Shown here one piece after another: positions 36,063-45,531 of a stretch of DNA of 64,000 nt. Source of the stretch: Polaribacter sp. (GTDB taxonomy: Bacteria; Bacteroidota; Bacteroidia; Flavobacteriales; Flavobacteriaceae); assembly GCA_028343155.1 (NCBI GenBank), contig JAOLXX010000004.1, forward strand, positions 1-64,000, written 5' to 3'. The translations under genes and the position numbers were made by a program. A model generated the notes under the pieces. It did no database searches. It was not told the origin of the DNA and worked only from the letters and a program-made list of their open reading frames with translations. Within the stretch, counting starts at the first letter, position 1, and each line of letters starts with the position of its first letter.

Positions 36063-36088
36063 TTTTCTTGTTTTAATATTGTTCTTTA

Positions 36089-37567
36089 TTATTCTTTATA
36101 GAAATATAAATTATCGATATGAAGATCAGTTACATTAGAAGATTTTATTCTTTCTATAATAATAAGATTGACTCCTGTCTTATCCAAACCAGTTTCTGCT
36201 GTAGGCCTAATAGGTATTTTGATAGTTTTCCATACACCACCTTCAAAGGTTGCATTACTTTCAGTATCATTAATATCTCCTGTTCGGGGATCCCATGCGT
36301 ATGTTTGACCACCAATTCGCTGCTGTTGGAAAGTTGTCTCAGTAGCACTTTCATTCTTTAAAGTAATCAGCATATCAATATCAGTTGGCAAGACCTCAGG
36401 CATTAAAATATCTATACTAAGATGGGTCATCTCCGAAATATCTAAAGGTGTTGTTAATTGAGTACCTACAAAATTAAAGTTCGTATAGTTAAGCACGTTT
36501 TGCCCATCTATAACAGTTTCGCCCCCTAAAGTTGTTTGATAAGGTGCCCAGAATCCATTGTAGTAATTTACTGCTTCATCTGTATACGCATCACTAAATA
36601 TTGAAATCACATCACTTGCTGCTAATGATGGTGTAGGTGCAACAGGAAAGCCTCCTGCAACATTAACTGTTAAAGAACCAGCTACTGAAACCCCAGCAAT
36701 AGAAGCAGTTATTTTTGCTGACCCTGAACCAACAAGACTTACAATTCCTGACTCATTTACTCTTGCAACTTCAATATCAGAAGAGGTAAAAGAAAAATAA
36801 GATGGCGCGGCAATTACCGTTTGATTTATACCGGAAGCCAAATTAAATGTTTGTCTCAAACCATAATCAGCCATACTAAATTGATCTCCTAAAAATTTAG
36901 TTTCTACTTTGTCTTCCTTATTTGCCATAGCAGGTTGGGGCTGACCAAGGGTTCCTAATTTTTCAAATTTTAATTCATCCATCCAAAAGGTATAGCCCAT
37001 TTCAGGAAAAACGCCAATTCCTCCAGCAGAAAAAATAAACATTCCTTTTTCTTGTATAAGTTTAGAAGCATCTGGAATTGGTATCGTATATTTTCTCCAA
37101 TCAGTAGAAAGTTTTATATTTTCTAAACCGACAGCATATTTGTCATCAATAAAATCAGTTCCAAAACCAACCAATGCAATTGTAGCTGTTGTAGATCCTT
37201 TTGCCCAAAATGTTAACACATCATAACCCGTTAAGTTTCTTCCAGTACCACGATCTACAAAAATACCACCAATGTATCCACCGTTAGCGTCGTCTCCAGC
37301 GGGTACATCTATACGGATAGCACTCGCACCTTGATAGGTAATACTCTCGTCGGTTCCAAAACCTTCGGTATTTGCTCCTCCGGCGGGATCAAAAGAAACA
37401 AAAAATTGATCGGTAAGACCTACTGGAGTATCCGTAAAGATATCACCAGTTGTTCCATAAGTAGCAAATTCAACTTTGTCTGAAAGCTCTCTTTCGCAAC
37501 TAGTAATACTGAGCGCCAACAGGAATAAAAAGGTAGCTTTTATGTATTTATATTTTGTTGTTTTCAT
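36089..37567 (-). CDS. Ig-like/glycan-binding lipoprotein
   Basis: A 492-residue lipoprotein from the ATG at 37567 (signal LLALSITSC, C24); longer starts precede the signal and overlap the upstream gene, so they are rejected. The first domain (30-210) is a galactose-binding-like jelly roll (LTGYDVLTFWAKG), the second (about 235-305) a BIG2-like Ig fold (VNESGIVSLVGSGSAKITAS), the third another jelly roll (320-492, MTHLSIDILMP). No catalytic motif. Probably a surface glycan-binding protein partnering GH16 and the barrel fusion. Confidence 0.8.
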   Translation of the reverse strand: MKTTKYKYIKATFLFLLALSITSCERELSDKVEFATYGTTGDIFTDTPVGLTDQFFVSFDPAGGANTEGFGTDESITYQGASAIRIDVPAGDDANGGYIGGIFVDRGTGRNLTGYDVLTFWAKGSTTATIALVGFGTDFIDDKYAVGLENIKLSTDWRKYTIPIPDASKLIQEKGMFIFSAGGIGVFPEMGYTFWMDELKFEKLGTLGQPQPAMANKEDKVETKFLGDQFSMADYGLRQTFNLASGINQTVIAAPSYFSFTSSDIEVARVNESGIVSLVGSGSAKITASIAGVSVAGSLTVNVAGGFPVAPTPSLAASDVISIFSDAYTDEAVNYYNGFWAPYQTTLGGETVIDGQNVLNYTNFNFVGTQLTTPLDISEMTHLSIDILMPEVLPTDIDMLITLKNESATETTFQQQRIGGQTYAWDPRTGDINDTESNATFEGGVWKTIKIPIRPTAETGLDKTGVNLIIIERIKSSNVTDLHIDNLYFYKE

Positions 37568-37583
37568 CTTATCTTTTTTTATA

Positions 37584-40500
37584 TTATTTACCAATATTGA
37601 TATGAATGTAAGTTCTAATTTCCCATTCTGAACCATTCGGAAATCCTACAGGACTAATCGTTGGTGCGGTCGCAAATTCTATCGCGTTATTCGGGCTAAA
37701 TCTTGGAGAGTTTTCATCAAGAGATCTCCACGTTCCGCGAATACCCACTTTAGTGCTTGGTAACACAAACCATCCTGGCTTTCCTAGAGTAGTTGATACA
37801 TCCAACATTAATTGTGCTGGATATGTCAAGTTAAAATCTCTGTGATAATCAAAAGGACCCCAATCGTTAAATTTTGCTTGTGCGGTTATTTTTAGTTTGT
37901 TGATGATCATTCGTACATCTCCACCAAAACGTTTTATCAACCTGGCATTGTCACCATTTGCTTGTCCATTTCCATAGAAGAAGTTCCCTATAAACCCAAA
38001 TTCTGGACTCACTTTAGAAACTACTCTAGAGCTAACTTCCCATAAATCTTCTGCTGGAGCCGCATTTGGAAATGCAAAAAATTGACGATTTGCTAAAAAT
38101 CCGATGTGTGCATCTTGGGTTGTAGGTAAATGACGATAAACAAAACCTAAATTCATAGCAAACTTCGCATCTTCTGCTCTATCATTGTCCCATTCATACA
38201 TCCATGTTCCTGGGGTTGGATCATAAGTAAACAACCATTCTACTCCCATCGTCTCTCTATTTCCTCTCACTGCAAACGGGTCGTCAATCACATTTCTTAA
38301 TCTTCCAGCACCTGTTACATCGTTTGGCATTGCTGCAATCAATGGTTTTTGATACAAGAAATTAGGTGCGATTTGTAAATTTCCAGTAGTAAAAGTAGCA
38401 CCCGTTAAAACGTTTACTTGATTTCCACTTCCGTTGTCTTTTAATTTCCAACCTGTAAAAGTCTGTGTTTGATCAGAACCGCCACTCGCGACTAAGCCCA
38501 TATACCCTCCTTGAGCATACCAATTAAAAAGTCCATTTTGGTATGTAACTTTCGCTTTACCACCCCAATTGTCTTTTGAGTTAATTTTGTCATTATAGAT
38601 AATATAATTCCCAGAGGTTCCTCTTGCTTCTTGGAAAGAACTCCCGTTTAATGGACTACCTCCCCAGATAGCGCCAAGATCAATTTTAAATTTTCCAAAG
38701 TTTTTTTCTAATGCAAGCGCAAATCTTTCCGTTGGAAATGCAGGAATAATACCACTACGTAATTGATTCGCATCTAAAACTCTACGACCTGTTAAAGGGT
38801 CAACATTGATGTCTGTTTCTAAATCTCTGTGGTAAATTCCTGTTACGCCCCAATCACCAATTTTTCTACTGTATTTGAGTAAGACGGTTGGATTTGCTCC
38901 CCACCAAAGTTGTGGTCCAAAAGCTGCTTTTAAGCCTTTTAAAGCGCCTTTACCATCTACTTCTATTCCTAAAATTTCACCACCATAAATATCTAAATTT
39001 GGCCCGTAATTTGCTTCTCTATATATATTGAAGAAATCTCCTTCGTATGCCCAATGATAATGACCTGTTCTATAGAAACCTCTCAAATCAAAATCTTTGG
39101 CAGCCCATTCAAATTCTGCATTGTATACATTTAATCGATTTACATCGTTTAAGGTAACATTCCCATTGTCTGAATTTAAAGTTACTGGTCTTCCTCTATT
39201 TTCGTAAAAGATTTCATCGATCGGATTTGCAGCAACATTCCCTAAAATATTGAAGTTTACATTCGCTCTCATATTTGGAGCTGGATTTCCTTCTACACCA
39301 ATATAATAAGACTCCATGTGATCAAATCCTAATTGATTTGGAAAAGTACCTCCATTTGGGTCTGCAGTATCAGGAGTCGTCAATAAACTACCTCCTGTGT
39401 TAAATGTTGAAAACTCTGCACGTAAATTACTTAATTTAATTTTTTCGCTACCACCTAAGGCTGCTTTGTCTCCTCGAGCTTTTAAAACACCTTCCATTAA
39501 ACTAATCTTAGAAAAATGATCAGCAACTGCCTCGGCAGTAATTCCTTTTCCTAAAGGATTGATGCGGTGTGCTTCTTTTAAAGAATAATAAGCTGCTCTT
39601 GGATATAAAGTATACAATCCTTTTGAGTTAATTGGTCCTTTTGCACAAATACCAAACCACTCTTCATTCATGTTATTGTTACTCCCTTCTAGATCAAGAT
39701 AGTACCCTCCATTAGACCAAGAGGCATTGTTATCATGAACCTCTAAGTTTTTTGTCTGGCCATATTTCCACCATCCGTCTGAGAATTGAAATGTAAAACC
39801 TCCAATTGCATTTTCTGATTTCCCTAAACCTGCCGCATTCTGATAGATCTCTTTCCAGTTTTCGACCATAAAAAATGATTGCATTTTTTGGTCTTCTTGG
39901 TTGCTAACAGCATTGAATGCATCTGCTCCAAACTCGGTAAATAAGATGGGCATGTTTAATTCTTTTTTTACTCTCTCAAAAGCATCTGTAAATGATTTTC
40001 CACGATACATATTTGTTCCATAGATATCAACATCTTTACATTCTTCAGCAACGATTTCTGAAAATAATAAATCTCCATTACAAATCGCAACTGGTAAGTT
40101 ACCATCGATAGATTTAATTTTGAGAGCCGCCTCGTTCATTAACTTATACATCGGTCTCCCACGGGTTTCACCAATAAATTTTTTCTTTTCTTCTTCTTCT
40201 GGAAAATCTTCTGTTTCTGATCCTGCCCAAAAAAGTCCGTAATTATTTTCGTTTCCTAATAAGTACAATAATAACCCTGGTGTATTCTTATACTCGTTTA
40301 CCAATGTTGTTATCTCAGAAAGTAATAAGTTTTTTGTTTTCGCCTCACTGTAGTCTGTTACAGGTGTCCAAACACCATTTATAGTCAAACCATATCTACC
40401 GAAAGAATGGTTTAACATGGTATAGATACCGTATGTTTCATAAACATAAGTAATCCATTTTGGTTGCATTCCTGTATAAACACGAATCGTATTGACCCCC

Positions 40501-40751
40501 ATGTTCTTTAAAAGACCCATTTCGGCATCTAAAGCTGCTTTAATCAATTCATCTGATTGCTTCCACAGACTATAAGCATAATTTGTTCCAATTGGAACAT
40601 AATCCCAATTCATTCCATTGACCATAAAAGGTTTCCCTTTTACTTCCAACCTAATTCCTTGAGCATCGCTTACTACAGAGACTTTATCTGCTTGAGCAAA
40701 AAGATGCATTGTAAATAATAGAAAGGCTAGCCTTAAATAACTTTTTTTCAT
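37584..40751 (-). CDS. TIM-barrel glycosidase fused to outer-membrane beta-barrel
   Basis: A 1055-residue exported protein (signal MKKSYLRLAFLLFTMHLFAQ). Residues 25-400 form a GH2/GH5-clan type TIM barrel: NGMNWDYVP, GVNTIRVYTGMQPKW, acid/base E168 in LLGNENN and nucleophile E273 in LFTEFGAD. From about 430 to the end the sequence is a series of alternating amphipathic strands with aromatic girdles (YNAEFEWAAKDFDLRGFYRTG, WYAQGGYMGLV, FAMNLGFVYRHLP), as in a porin-like outer-membrane barrel, ending YIHINIGK. Such a fusion would tether a glycosidase or transglycosidase to its own pore. It heads the upstream operon. Exact GH family uncertain. Confidence 0.75.
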   Translation of the reverse strand: MKKSYLRLAFLLFTMHLFAQADKVSVVSDAQGIRLEVKGKPFMVNGMNWDYVPIGTNYAYSLWKQSDELIKAALDAEMGLLKNMGVNTIRVYTGMQPKWITYVYETYGIYTMLNHSFGRYGLTINGVWTPVTDYSEAKTKNLLLSEITTLVNEYKNTPGLLLYLLGNENNYGLFWAGSETEDFPEEEEKKKFIGETRGRPMYKLMNEAALKIKSIDGNLPVAICNGDLLFSEIVAEECKDVDIYGTNMYRGKSFTDAFERVKKELNMPILFTEFGADAFNAVSNQEDQKMQSFFMVENWKEIYQNAAGLGKSENAIGGFTFQFSDGWWKYGQTKNLEVHDNNASWSNGGYYLDLEGSNNNMNEEWFGICAKGPINSKGLYTLYPRAAYYSLKEAHRINPLGKGITAEAVADHFSKISLMEGVLKARGDKAALGGSEKIKLSNLRAEFSTFNTGGSLLTTPDTADPNGGTFPNQLGFDHMESYYIGVEGNPAPNMRANVNFNILGNVAANPIDEIFYENRGRPVTLNSDNGNVTLNDVNRLNVYNAEFEWAAKDFDLRGFYRTGHYHWAYEGDFFNIYREANYGPNLDIYGGEILGIEVDGKGALKGLKAAFGPQLWWGANPTVLLKYSRKIGDWGVTGIYHRDLETDINVDPLTGRRVLDANQLRSGIIPAFPTERFALALEKNFGKFKIDLGAIWGGSPLNGSSFQEARGTSGNYIIYNDKINSKDNWGGKAKVTYQNGLFNWYAQGGYMGLVASGGSDQTQTFTGWKLKDNGSGNQVNVLTGATFTTGNLQIAPNFLYQKPLIAAMPNDVTGAGRLRNVIDDPFAVRGNRETMGVEWLFTYDPTPGTWMYEWDNDRAEDAKFAMNLGFVYRHLPTTQDAHIGFLANRQFFAFPNAAPAEDLWEVSSRVVSKVSPEFGFIGNFFYGNGQANGDNARLIKRFGGDVRMIINKLKITAQAKFNDWGPFDYHRDFNLTYPAQLMLDVSTTLGKPGWFVLPSTKVGIRGTWRSLDENSPRFSPNNAIEFATAPTISPVGFPNGSEWEIRTYIHINIGK

Positions 40752-40967
40752 AATTAAATTTAGTTAAATTAATAATATAGACTCTTAAACAGAATACGTT
40801 AGAATCTAAAATCTACATAGTTTTTGTAAATATATTCCTTTTATTAAATTAAAAAAGATTCAAAACCAATACAAAAAACATACACCAATTAAAAAAAACA
40901 TTAAACACTATCTAACAATAGGCTCACTGCTGCTCATACAAGTGGATAATAGGGCGGTTTAAAAAAA

Positions 40968-40986
40968 ATGTTGTACCAATGTTGTG
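40968..40986. promoter_or_regulatory. Putative operator, copy 1
   Basis: ATGTTGTACCAATGTTGTG, a direct repeat of ATGTTGT with 11-bp period, 217 bp upstream of the barrel-fusion gene. It matches copy 2 at 16 of 19 positions. Confidence 0.5.
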
Positions 40987-41660
40987 TTCTACTCAACTAC
41001 TGAATGGGTGGTTTATTTTAAATTTACAAATTGTTATATTCTCTGCAACAATAAACACAAGGGTTTAAAGAGTTTTTAGAAGCATTTCATAGCGTCTCTC
41101 TAGATCTTTCTGTAAGCTACCTACTTTATAATAAAGTCCTTACCACAAGAAATAAATGAAAACGAACAAAGAACTATTGATCAAAAAAACAGGCAATCTT
41201 ATAATTCAATATCATGTTCTAAATTTTAAGGGTATCAATAAAGCGAACTCTTCTAGGGAGCTATTATTCTGGTTGCCGAAAAACGGTAATAAGAAAAATC
41301 AGAACACCCACCTGTCTGGATCTATCAGGAGAAGACTGCCGTTCAAGAAAAGGAATTAAGCAAGAAGATCAAATAAAAGTAGCTACGGGTTTTTACGAGT
41401 ACTGGACTTTCTAGACAACGTTTATAATGTATTAATCTCCAAGATAAAAAAGGAACGTATTTAAGCAAAATTTAAAACACTATAAATATGTAGGAGAAAC
41501 TTTTTTTTTAAAAATATAAATATTTTTTTCCGATACAAGAAAAAGAGGACACTCCTTTTATAATTTAAGGATGTCATCTGAGTTTTACGGAATCTTGTAG
41601 CAGAGATTGCTAGAAAAGTTAATTGGATACCTATAAAAAGAAGGAATGCATAAATAAAAA

Positions 41661-41691
41661 AAACCAGAAGATGTAACATCTTCTGGTTTTT
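41661..41691 (-). terminator. Terminator after the truncated binding-protein gene
   Basis: AAACCAGAAGATG (41661-41673) and CATCTTCTGGTTT (41677-41689) form a perfect stem with A/T flanks, about 50 nt past the stop of the minus-strand gene at 41740. Confidence 0.85.
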
Positions 41692-41739
41692 AATATAAAA
41701 GTTAGATACCTTTTAAGGTATTCTTTTTTTTAAGTACTA

Positions 41740-42270
41740 TTATTGTTTTACCAATTTATATATCCAAAAACCAGGTCCAAAATTGATGTCTAATGTTATT
41801 GTACCAACTGCTTCATCAAATTCTGTTACATCATAAGTAATTGAATCTGGAGCATCTCCTGGTGCTGCTAATTCTCCTGCATTATTAACTTTAGCCAATC
41901 CAAGAAAAGCACCTTTACCATCAATCTTTATTATTCCTGCAGCTTCATCATAAGCATAAGTTGCAGTTGCTGTTCCATCATGAGGGAATACTGGTGTTCC
42001 ACATGCATCTGGATCCGTTCCTTGCCATGCTTCTAAAAATGTTTCTGTTCCTAATACATTTTTGAAAGATCTATCTGCATTGAATACATACTCATCATCA
42101 AAAAAGCAAGCTCTTGTTGTTAAACCTCCAACTGCATTAGAGAACCAAGAAATATCTCCTAATGCTGGACCAACTCCAAAAGCTCCTGCTTCTGGAGCTA
42201 TCCTCCAAATACCTTCTAGAGGACTTCCTCCTCCTACTGGTGGAGCTACAACAACTGAATAAAAGAACAT
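41740..42270 (-). pseudogene. N-terminally truncated glycan-binding protein
   Basis: A 176-residue reading frame that begins in the last strand of what looks like a PKD domain (YSVVVAPPVGGGSP) and continues into a C-terminal module (WRIAPEAGAFGVGP, ACFFDDEYVF, DGTATATYAYDEA, GFWIYKLVKQ) found at the end of flavobacterial PKD/SusE-type surface proteins, as I recall. No signal peptide or lipobox is present. Its promoter-proximal motif remains 54 nt upstream, suggesting an internal deletion joined the promoter to the gene's end. It could still be expressed but would stay in the cytoplasm. Confidence 0.6.
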
Positions 42271-42323
42271 ATGACAATGTTATCAAGTGTTTTCTGAAAA
42301 TAAAAAAAAATAACATTTAGGTG

Positions 42324-42342
42324 ATGTTATAGCAATATTGTG
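42324..42342. promoter_or_regulatory. Putative operator, copy 2
   Basis: ATGTTATAGCAATATTGTG, with an 11-bp-period direct repeat, upstream of the truncated gene. The adjoining minus-strand TACTTTAA resembles a -7 box and is also present next to copy 3. Confidence 0.5.
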
Positions 42343-42375
42343 TTAAAGTATAGGAAATAACTTCGTTTTTAAGGG

Positions 42376-45171
42376 CTATAATTCTAAAATATAATTTGTC
42401 AAATTTGAATCATGAGGTAATTCCATTTTTTTTCTCAATCGATATCTTTTAACCTCTACACTTCTTGAAGAGATATTAAGCAATGGAGCAATTTCTTTCG
42501 AAGACAAATTCAATCGTAAATAAGCACAAAGTCTTAAATCATTAGGGGTTAAACCTGGGTGCTTATCTTTCACTTTCTTCAAAAAGTTTTTATCTGCATT
42601 GTTAAATGCTTCTTGAAACATTTTCCAATCATCTGTGTTGTTTAGATTTTGATCAATAATCTTCACGACCTTAGAAACACTTTTAGCATCACCATTTATC
42701 AATTCTGTTTTTATGGTACTTAAGAAATCATTTTTTTTAATGATGTTCATTGTCGAACTTGCTAACTCCCTGTTTTTACTTTCAATATCACTTCTCAGCT
42801 TATCGTTATTTAGTTTAATAATTTGCTGAGAACTCTCTAATTCTTTTAATTCTGAAACCTGTTTTGCTTTCTCTAACAAGTCTTCTCGTTGTTTTTTATA
42901 GTATCGTTTTGAAGCAATATGAACTAAATAGAAGGCTAATAACGACAACAACACATAGATCGTTATTATTGTGTCAGACAAAAACCATGGTCTTTCTATT
43001 ACAAAACTAAAAATAGCTTCATTGCTCATTTTTTCTCCATCTACAAGAGCTCTTACTTTAAAAGTATAACTACCATAAGAGATGTTTTCAAATAAAACCG
43101 AAGTAGAAGGTGAAGGGATACTCCATTGCTTACTTTGTCCTACTAAAAGTTGTTGGTATTTTACACTTGTAATTTTATTATAATTAGGAACACCATAAAA
43201 GAATTCAAAATTATTTTCTTTATACAAAAATTCTTTTTTTGAAGAAAGTTCCACATTTACTCTTGATTCATCTATGACGAAATTATTAATTTTATTGATT
43301 TCGATCTTAAAATCTTTCAGAATATTCAGTTTATTTAAATCCACTACAACATATCCATTAGAAGTACCGATTAAGTATTTTTCATTTTCTAAATGACTGA
43401 TATTTTCATTACCAAAAGTTGCCTTAGGAACAGTTGCAGAAAGCGGGACACTCCTAACAATTGGTTGACTACTTAAGTTACCTGGTATTAAATACTTTAT
43501 ACTTTCCTTAGAAAAAGACCACAGTTTATTATTCGACTTATTATGAGCAAGTTTTGCTGAAATAAAATCATCCTCAGAAATTAACTGGCTATAAATAGCA
43601 TCTCTTTTGAAAATATCCTCCTTTATATCATATAAAAAAACACCCTTTTTACTTGAATATACAATCTTATCTTGATAGGAAATCAAACAAGAATGAAGTC
43701 CTTTTCTAAGCGACTCTTCTTTTTTAATATGCGTTACTTTATTAAATCCCTCATCTAACGTAAGCTTAAAAACCCCCTTATATTCATGATTTACAATAAA
43801 TTTATGGGAATCATACATCACTAAATACTTGCTAGAAGTATTAAAACCTTCAACTTTATTTCTTAATTCCCAACGATTATTCTTTTTTTCAAGGACATAT
43901 AACCCATCGTAACACCCTTGAATAATAATATTCTCAGAGATTTGTTTAAACATCCAAGTACCTTGTTTATTAAAAATTAAATTTGAGAGCCCTTGTTTTA
44001 TCAGGAAAGTACCAGAAGTATGACCACAAAACAATTTGCCATCAATAACTTCTAAATTCCAAACTTGTCCTTGGGTATTATCAACAAGCCGAAAAGGTTT
44101 TTTTAAATCTTTTTTCCTGAAAAAAAGCCCTTGGTTTGTGCCTAAATATAAATTACCCTCATAAACAATAGATGCATAAACAGTACCAATAAAATTACTT
44201 ATATTATTATAAATCTTAAGAGGAGAAGTATTATTCACACAATTAATTCCATTATCTAAACCTAACCAAATATTATTTTCAGCATCTTCAAAAACAGCAA
44301 GTACTGTATTGTTGTTTAAGCCCGATTTTTGTGTTATTTCATAATTGACACTACCATTTTCATTTAGATAGATAAAACCATCTGAAATAGTTCCCAGTGC
44401 ATAGTCTTTATTCTTTAATTGTTTTACACTATAAACTGTAACCTTATTAAGAATTGCATCAGAAGGAGTTTTCCATTTGACAATTTTCCCTTTATCTAGA
44501 TAGAAAAAACCTAATTTTTGAGTTAAAAAAAGTAATTTATTCTCTTTTTTAAAAATTTCGACAATAATGTTTTCTTTTAATATTTGATGATCTGAAATTA
44601 ATTTAGGAACACCGTTTTCTATTTTAAAAACACCTTTATTACTTTCTTGAAAATAAACTACACCATTTACTTTTGATAATTTAGTCAGACTAAATTCTGA
44701 ATTGATTATTTTTACTTCTTTCGTTCCTATATTATAAAGATAAACTCTTTCTAAAGACTTGAAAATCAACCAACCATCAAGTTCTAAGATTGTCCATATT
44801 TGCTCATCTTCAATCATTTGGATATTTTTTTTTTCAACAATAGAAGTATATTCTAGTAGTCCAAAATCATTTTTTTTCCAAAAACCAAAATCCATGTAAA
44901 AACCCGTGTAAACTTTATCCTTTATTACCTTTACAGATCTCATTATGGTTTTATTGGGCGTAGGATACAATTGCCAAATGGAACCGTTAAACTCCAACAA
45001 ACCTTTGTTATTTGCTATATAAATAAACTTGTTCTCTGATTGAGATATATCCCAATTTTGATTTTCTGCTTTATACTCTTTCGTAGTATAAGTATTTATA
45101 GGTGGTAGTTCTTGTGCAATGAAAACACAAGAAAATGAAATAAAAATTAATAGCAAAAAAACTCTAATCAT
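42376..45171 (-). CDS. Propeller-sensor transcription regulator with LuxR-type HTH
   Basis: A 931-residue one-component membrane regulator. After a signal peptide (MIRVFLLLIFISFSCVFIAQ) come two-component-regulator propeller repeats (residues about 30-640, e.g. ENNIWLGLDNGINCV), a Y_Y_Y-like domain (660-735, YGSYTFKVRAL), one transmembrane helix (about 742-762), a coiled coil (770-815) and a C-terminal HTH (LTPNDLRLCAYLRLNLSSKEIA ... SSRSVEVKRYRLRKK, about 870-925). There is no histidine kinase, so the external signal would be passed straight to the DNA-binding domain. Its place beside the glucan operon makes it the probable regulator. Confidence 0.85.
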   Translation of the reverse strand: MIRVFLLLIFISFSCVFIAQELPPINTYTTKEYKAENQNWDISQSENKFIYIANNKGLLEFNGSIWQLYPTPNKTIMRSVKVIKDKVYTGFYMDFGFWKKNDFGLLEYTSIVEKKNIQMIEDEQIWTILELDGWLIFKSLERVYLYNIGTKEVKIINSEFSLTKLSKVNGVVYFQESNKGVFKIENGVPKLISDHQILKENIIVEIFKKENKLLFLTQKLGFFYLDKGKIVKWKTPSDAILNKVTVYSVKQLKNKDYALGTISDGFIYLNENGSVNYEITQKSGLNNNTVLAVFEDAENNIWLGLDNGINCVNNTSPLKIYNNISNFIGTVYASIVYEGNLYLGTNQGLFFRKKDLKKPFRLVDNTQGQVWNLEVIDGKLFCGHTSGTFLIKQGLSNLIFNKQGTWMFKQISENIIIQGCYDGLYVLEKKNNRWELRNKVEGFNTSSKYLVMYDSHKFIVNHEYKGVFKLTLDEGFNKVTHIKKEESLRKGLHSCLISYQDKIVYSSKKGVFLYDIKEDIFKRDAIYSQLISEDDFISAKLAHNKSNNKLWSFSKESIKYLIPGNLSSQPIVRSVPLSATVPKATFGNENISHLENEKYLIGTSNGYVVVDLNKLNILKDFKIEINKINNFVIDESRVNVELSSKKEFLYKENNFEFFYGVPNYNKITSVKYQQLLVGQSKQWSIPSPSTSVLFENISYGSYTFKVRALVDGEKMSNEAIFSFVIERPWFLSDTIITIYVLLSLLAFYLVHIASKRYYKKQREDLLEKAKQVSELKELESSQQIIKLNNDKLRSDIESKNRELASSTMNIIKKNDFLSTIKTELINGDAKSVSKVVKIIDQNLNNTDDWKMFQEAFNNADKNFLKKVKDKHPGLTPNDLRLCAYLRLNLSSKEIAPLLNISSRSVEVKRYRLRKKMELPHDSNLTNYILEL

Positions 45172-45173
45172 AT

Positions 45174-45192
45174 TTGTTACAGCAATGTTTGG
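45174..45192. promoter_or_regulatory. Putative operator, copy 3
   Basis: TTGTTACAGCAATGTTTGG lies 3 nt before the regulator's ATG (minus strand), again an 11-bp-period direct repeat. The minus-strand TACTTTAG just upstream resembles a -7 box, implying a short leader and possible autoregulation. Confidence 0.45.
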
Positions 45193-45452
45193 TTACTAAA
45201 GTACAATAAATATCTTAAAACTTAAGAAAATATAAGAGATCTATCATTTTTGTATGGGTAAAAATAAAATCTTACAACCTACTTCTTGCACCTCTAAAAT
45301 GGATTTATAAGCTTGAGACGGAAAACCTCTTTAAGAAAAGCTTAAGCTGGAATCTTTATGTGTACCGTTTTTGTAACCTAAATTTTGTGCTTCCATAAAT
45401 AATTTAGTGTTCAGACATAGTACTATTTCAAAGCTAGAATTTTTTTAAATTT

Positions 45453-45482
45453 AAAAGCCCAAGTTTTAAACTTGAGCTTTTT
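45453..45482 (-). terminator. Terminator of typA
   Basis: AAAGCCCAAGTTT and AAACTTGAGCTTT form a hairpin with one G-T pair, 50 nt past the typA stop; on the minus strand it is followed by a T-rich stretch. Confidence 0.75.
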
Positions 45483-45531
45483 AATTTTATATAATATTTC
45501 TTTTTGTTTTAAAGAAGAAAAGGAAGAAGTA

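Larger units (their letters stand above)
40752..41739. other. Long gene-free region upstream of the glucan operon
   Basis: 988 nt without a convincing gene. It should contain the promoter of the barrel-fusion operon (AT-rich 40752-40900; minus-strand TATATTTA near 40837 resembles a -7 box), the motif at 40968-40986 and a terminator at 41661-41689. Frames in 41050-41460 look partly protein-like but are broken by many stops and match nothing I know; it may be decayed coding DNA. Confidence 0.5.
45172..45531. other. Intergenic region regulator-typA
   Basis: 360 nt holding the regulator's promoter region with operator copy 3 and, at 45453-45482, the typA terminator. The middle (45245-45445) shows nothing recognisable. 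Confidence 0.5.

Noticed and set aside
41156-41359. 67-residue plus-strand ORF in the long gap
   Set aside because: No recognisable family, basic low-complexity sequence and no promoter or neighbours supporting it.
41461-41679. 72-residue minus-strand ORF
   Set aside because: Very hydrophobic, AT-driven composition, overlaps a terminator hairpin; probably chance.
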